Below, piece by piece: positions 63,966 through 64,000 of a stretch of 64,000 bases of DNA. Where the stretch lies: the NCBI GenBank assembly GCA_028023455.1, contig JAQFVV010000021.1, positions 1,840,001-1,904,000 on the forward strand. The letters are read 5' to 3'. The notes under the pieces were generated by a model. It made no database searches. It had not been told where the DNA came from and saw only the letters and a list, made by a program, of their open reading frames with translations. The first letter of the stretch is position 1. Each line of letters opens with the position of its first letter. The position numbers were made by a program, and so were the translations under genes. Origin of the DNA: Epiperipatus broadwayi. Its lineage: Eukaryota; Onychophora; Udeonychophora; Euonychophora; Peripatidae.

Positions 63966-64000
63966 AACCTTCCTTTTCAAACACATAGGCATATTTTTTT

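Overview
The window is AT-rich (roughly three quarters A+T by eye) eukaryotic DNA with no intact protein-coding gene, no rRNA or functional tRNA gene, no CRISPR and no bacterial operon structure. It looks like intergenic or intronic DNA of an invertebrate animal. Supporting this are non-LTR retrotransposon relics, Penelope-like elements (PLEs) with GIY-YIG endonuclease domains, several tRNA-derived SINE families, long trinucleotide microsatellites and many fold-back repeats. I cannot name the species from the sequence.

Layout. 0-4.2 kb: a degraded PLE, with an inverted copy of its own 3' end in front, then reverse transcriptase (RT) pieces, a LINE tail, an unrecognised 1.35 kb insert, and the RT core plus GIY-YIG domain ending in a tRNA-like and hammerhead-like tail. 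4.3-17.4 kb: fold-back repeats, RTE-type LINE 3' ends, SINEs, (ATT)n tracts and a palindromic ribozyme element at 12.1-12.4 kb. 17.5-20.7 kb: the largest coding relic, a 5'-truncated LINE (LINE1) between two pieces of a ribozyme element, followed by a second LINE remnant (LINE3). 21.7-36 kb: a triplicated SINE, hairpin families, PLE tails, a ribozyme palindrome at 31.2-31.6 kb, a young SINE with a perfect 15-bp target duplication, and an RTE end. 36-44 kb: SINE2, a 0.9-kb fold-back with three hammerhead copies, a 1-kb tandem array built from a tRNA-derived SINE, and a 90-bp tandem triplet. 45.7-53 kb: three more PLE relics, one with the inverted-copy-plus-body layout and a SINE inside it. 53-64 kb: near-perfect hairpin elements, more hammerheads, an (ATA)n tract, LINE remnants, and RTE endonuclease and RT ends at the right edge.

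The most interesting content is a dispersed set of minimal hammerhead-ribozyme motifs. They have the core CTGANGA, a stem II hairpin, GAAAC, a 2-nt loop and GTC, with stem I pairing outside. Four copies have an intact core (40.03, 47.76, 55.22 and 58.07 kb), and stem II differs between subfamilies while staying paired. Many copies are arranged as inverted pairs in palindromic elements. Degraded versions lie just downstream of PLE GIY-YIG ORFs and, in one SINE family, next to a tRNA-like unit. Minimal hammerheads are established in animal PLEs; the palindromic non-autonomous elements and tRNA-like/hammerhead composites seen here deserve checking.

How the parts fit (inference): the autonomous PLEs and LINEs are all dead here, and the ribozyme palindromes and SINEs are probably non-autonomous partners. 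LINE1, RTE and LINE3 are separate non-LTR lineages distinguished by their C-termini and 3' tails. Family letters and numbers used below are local names for this window only.
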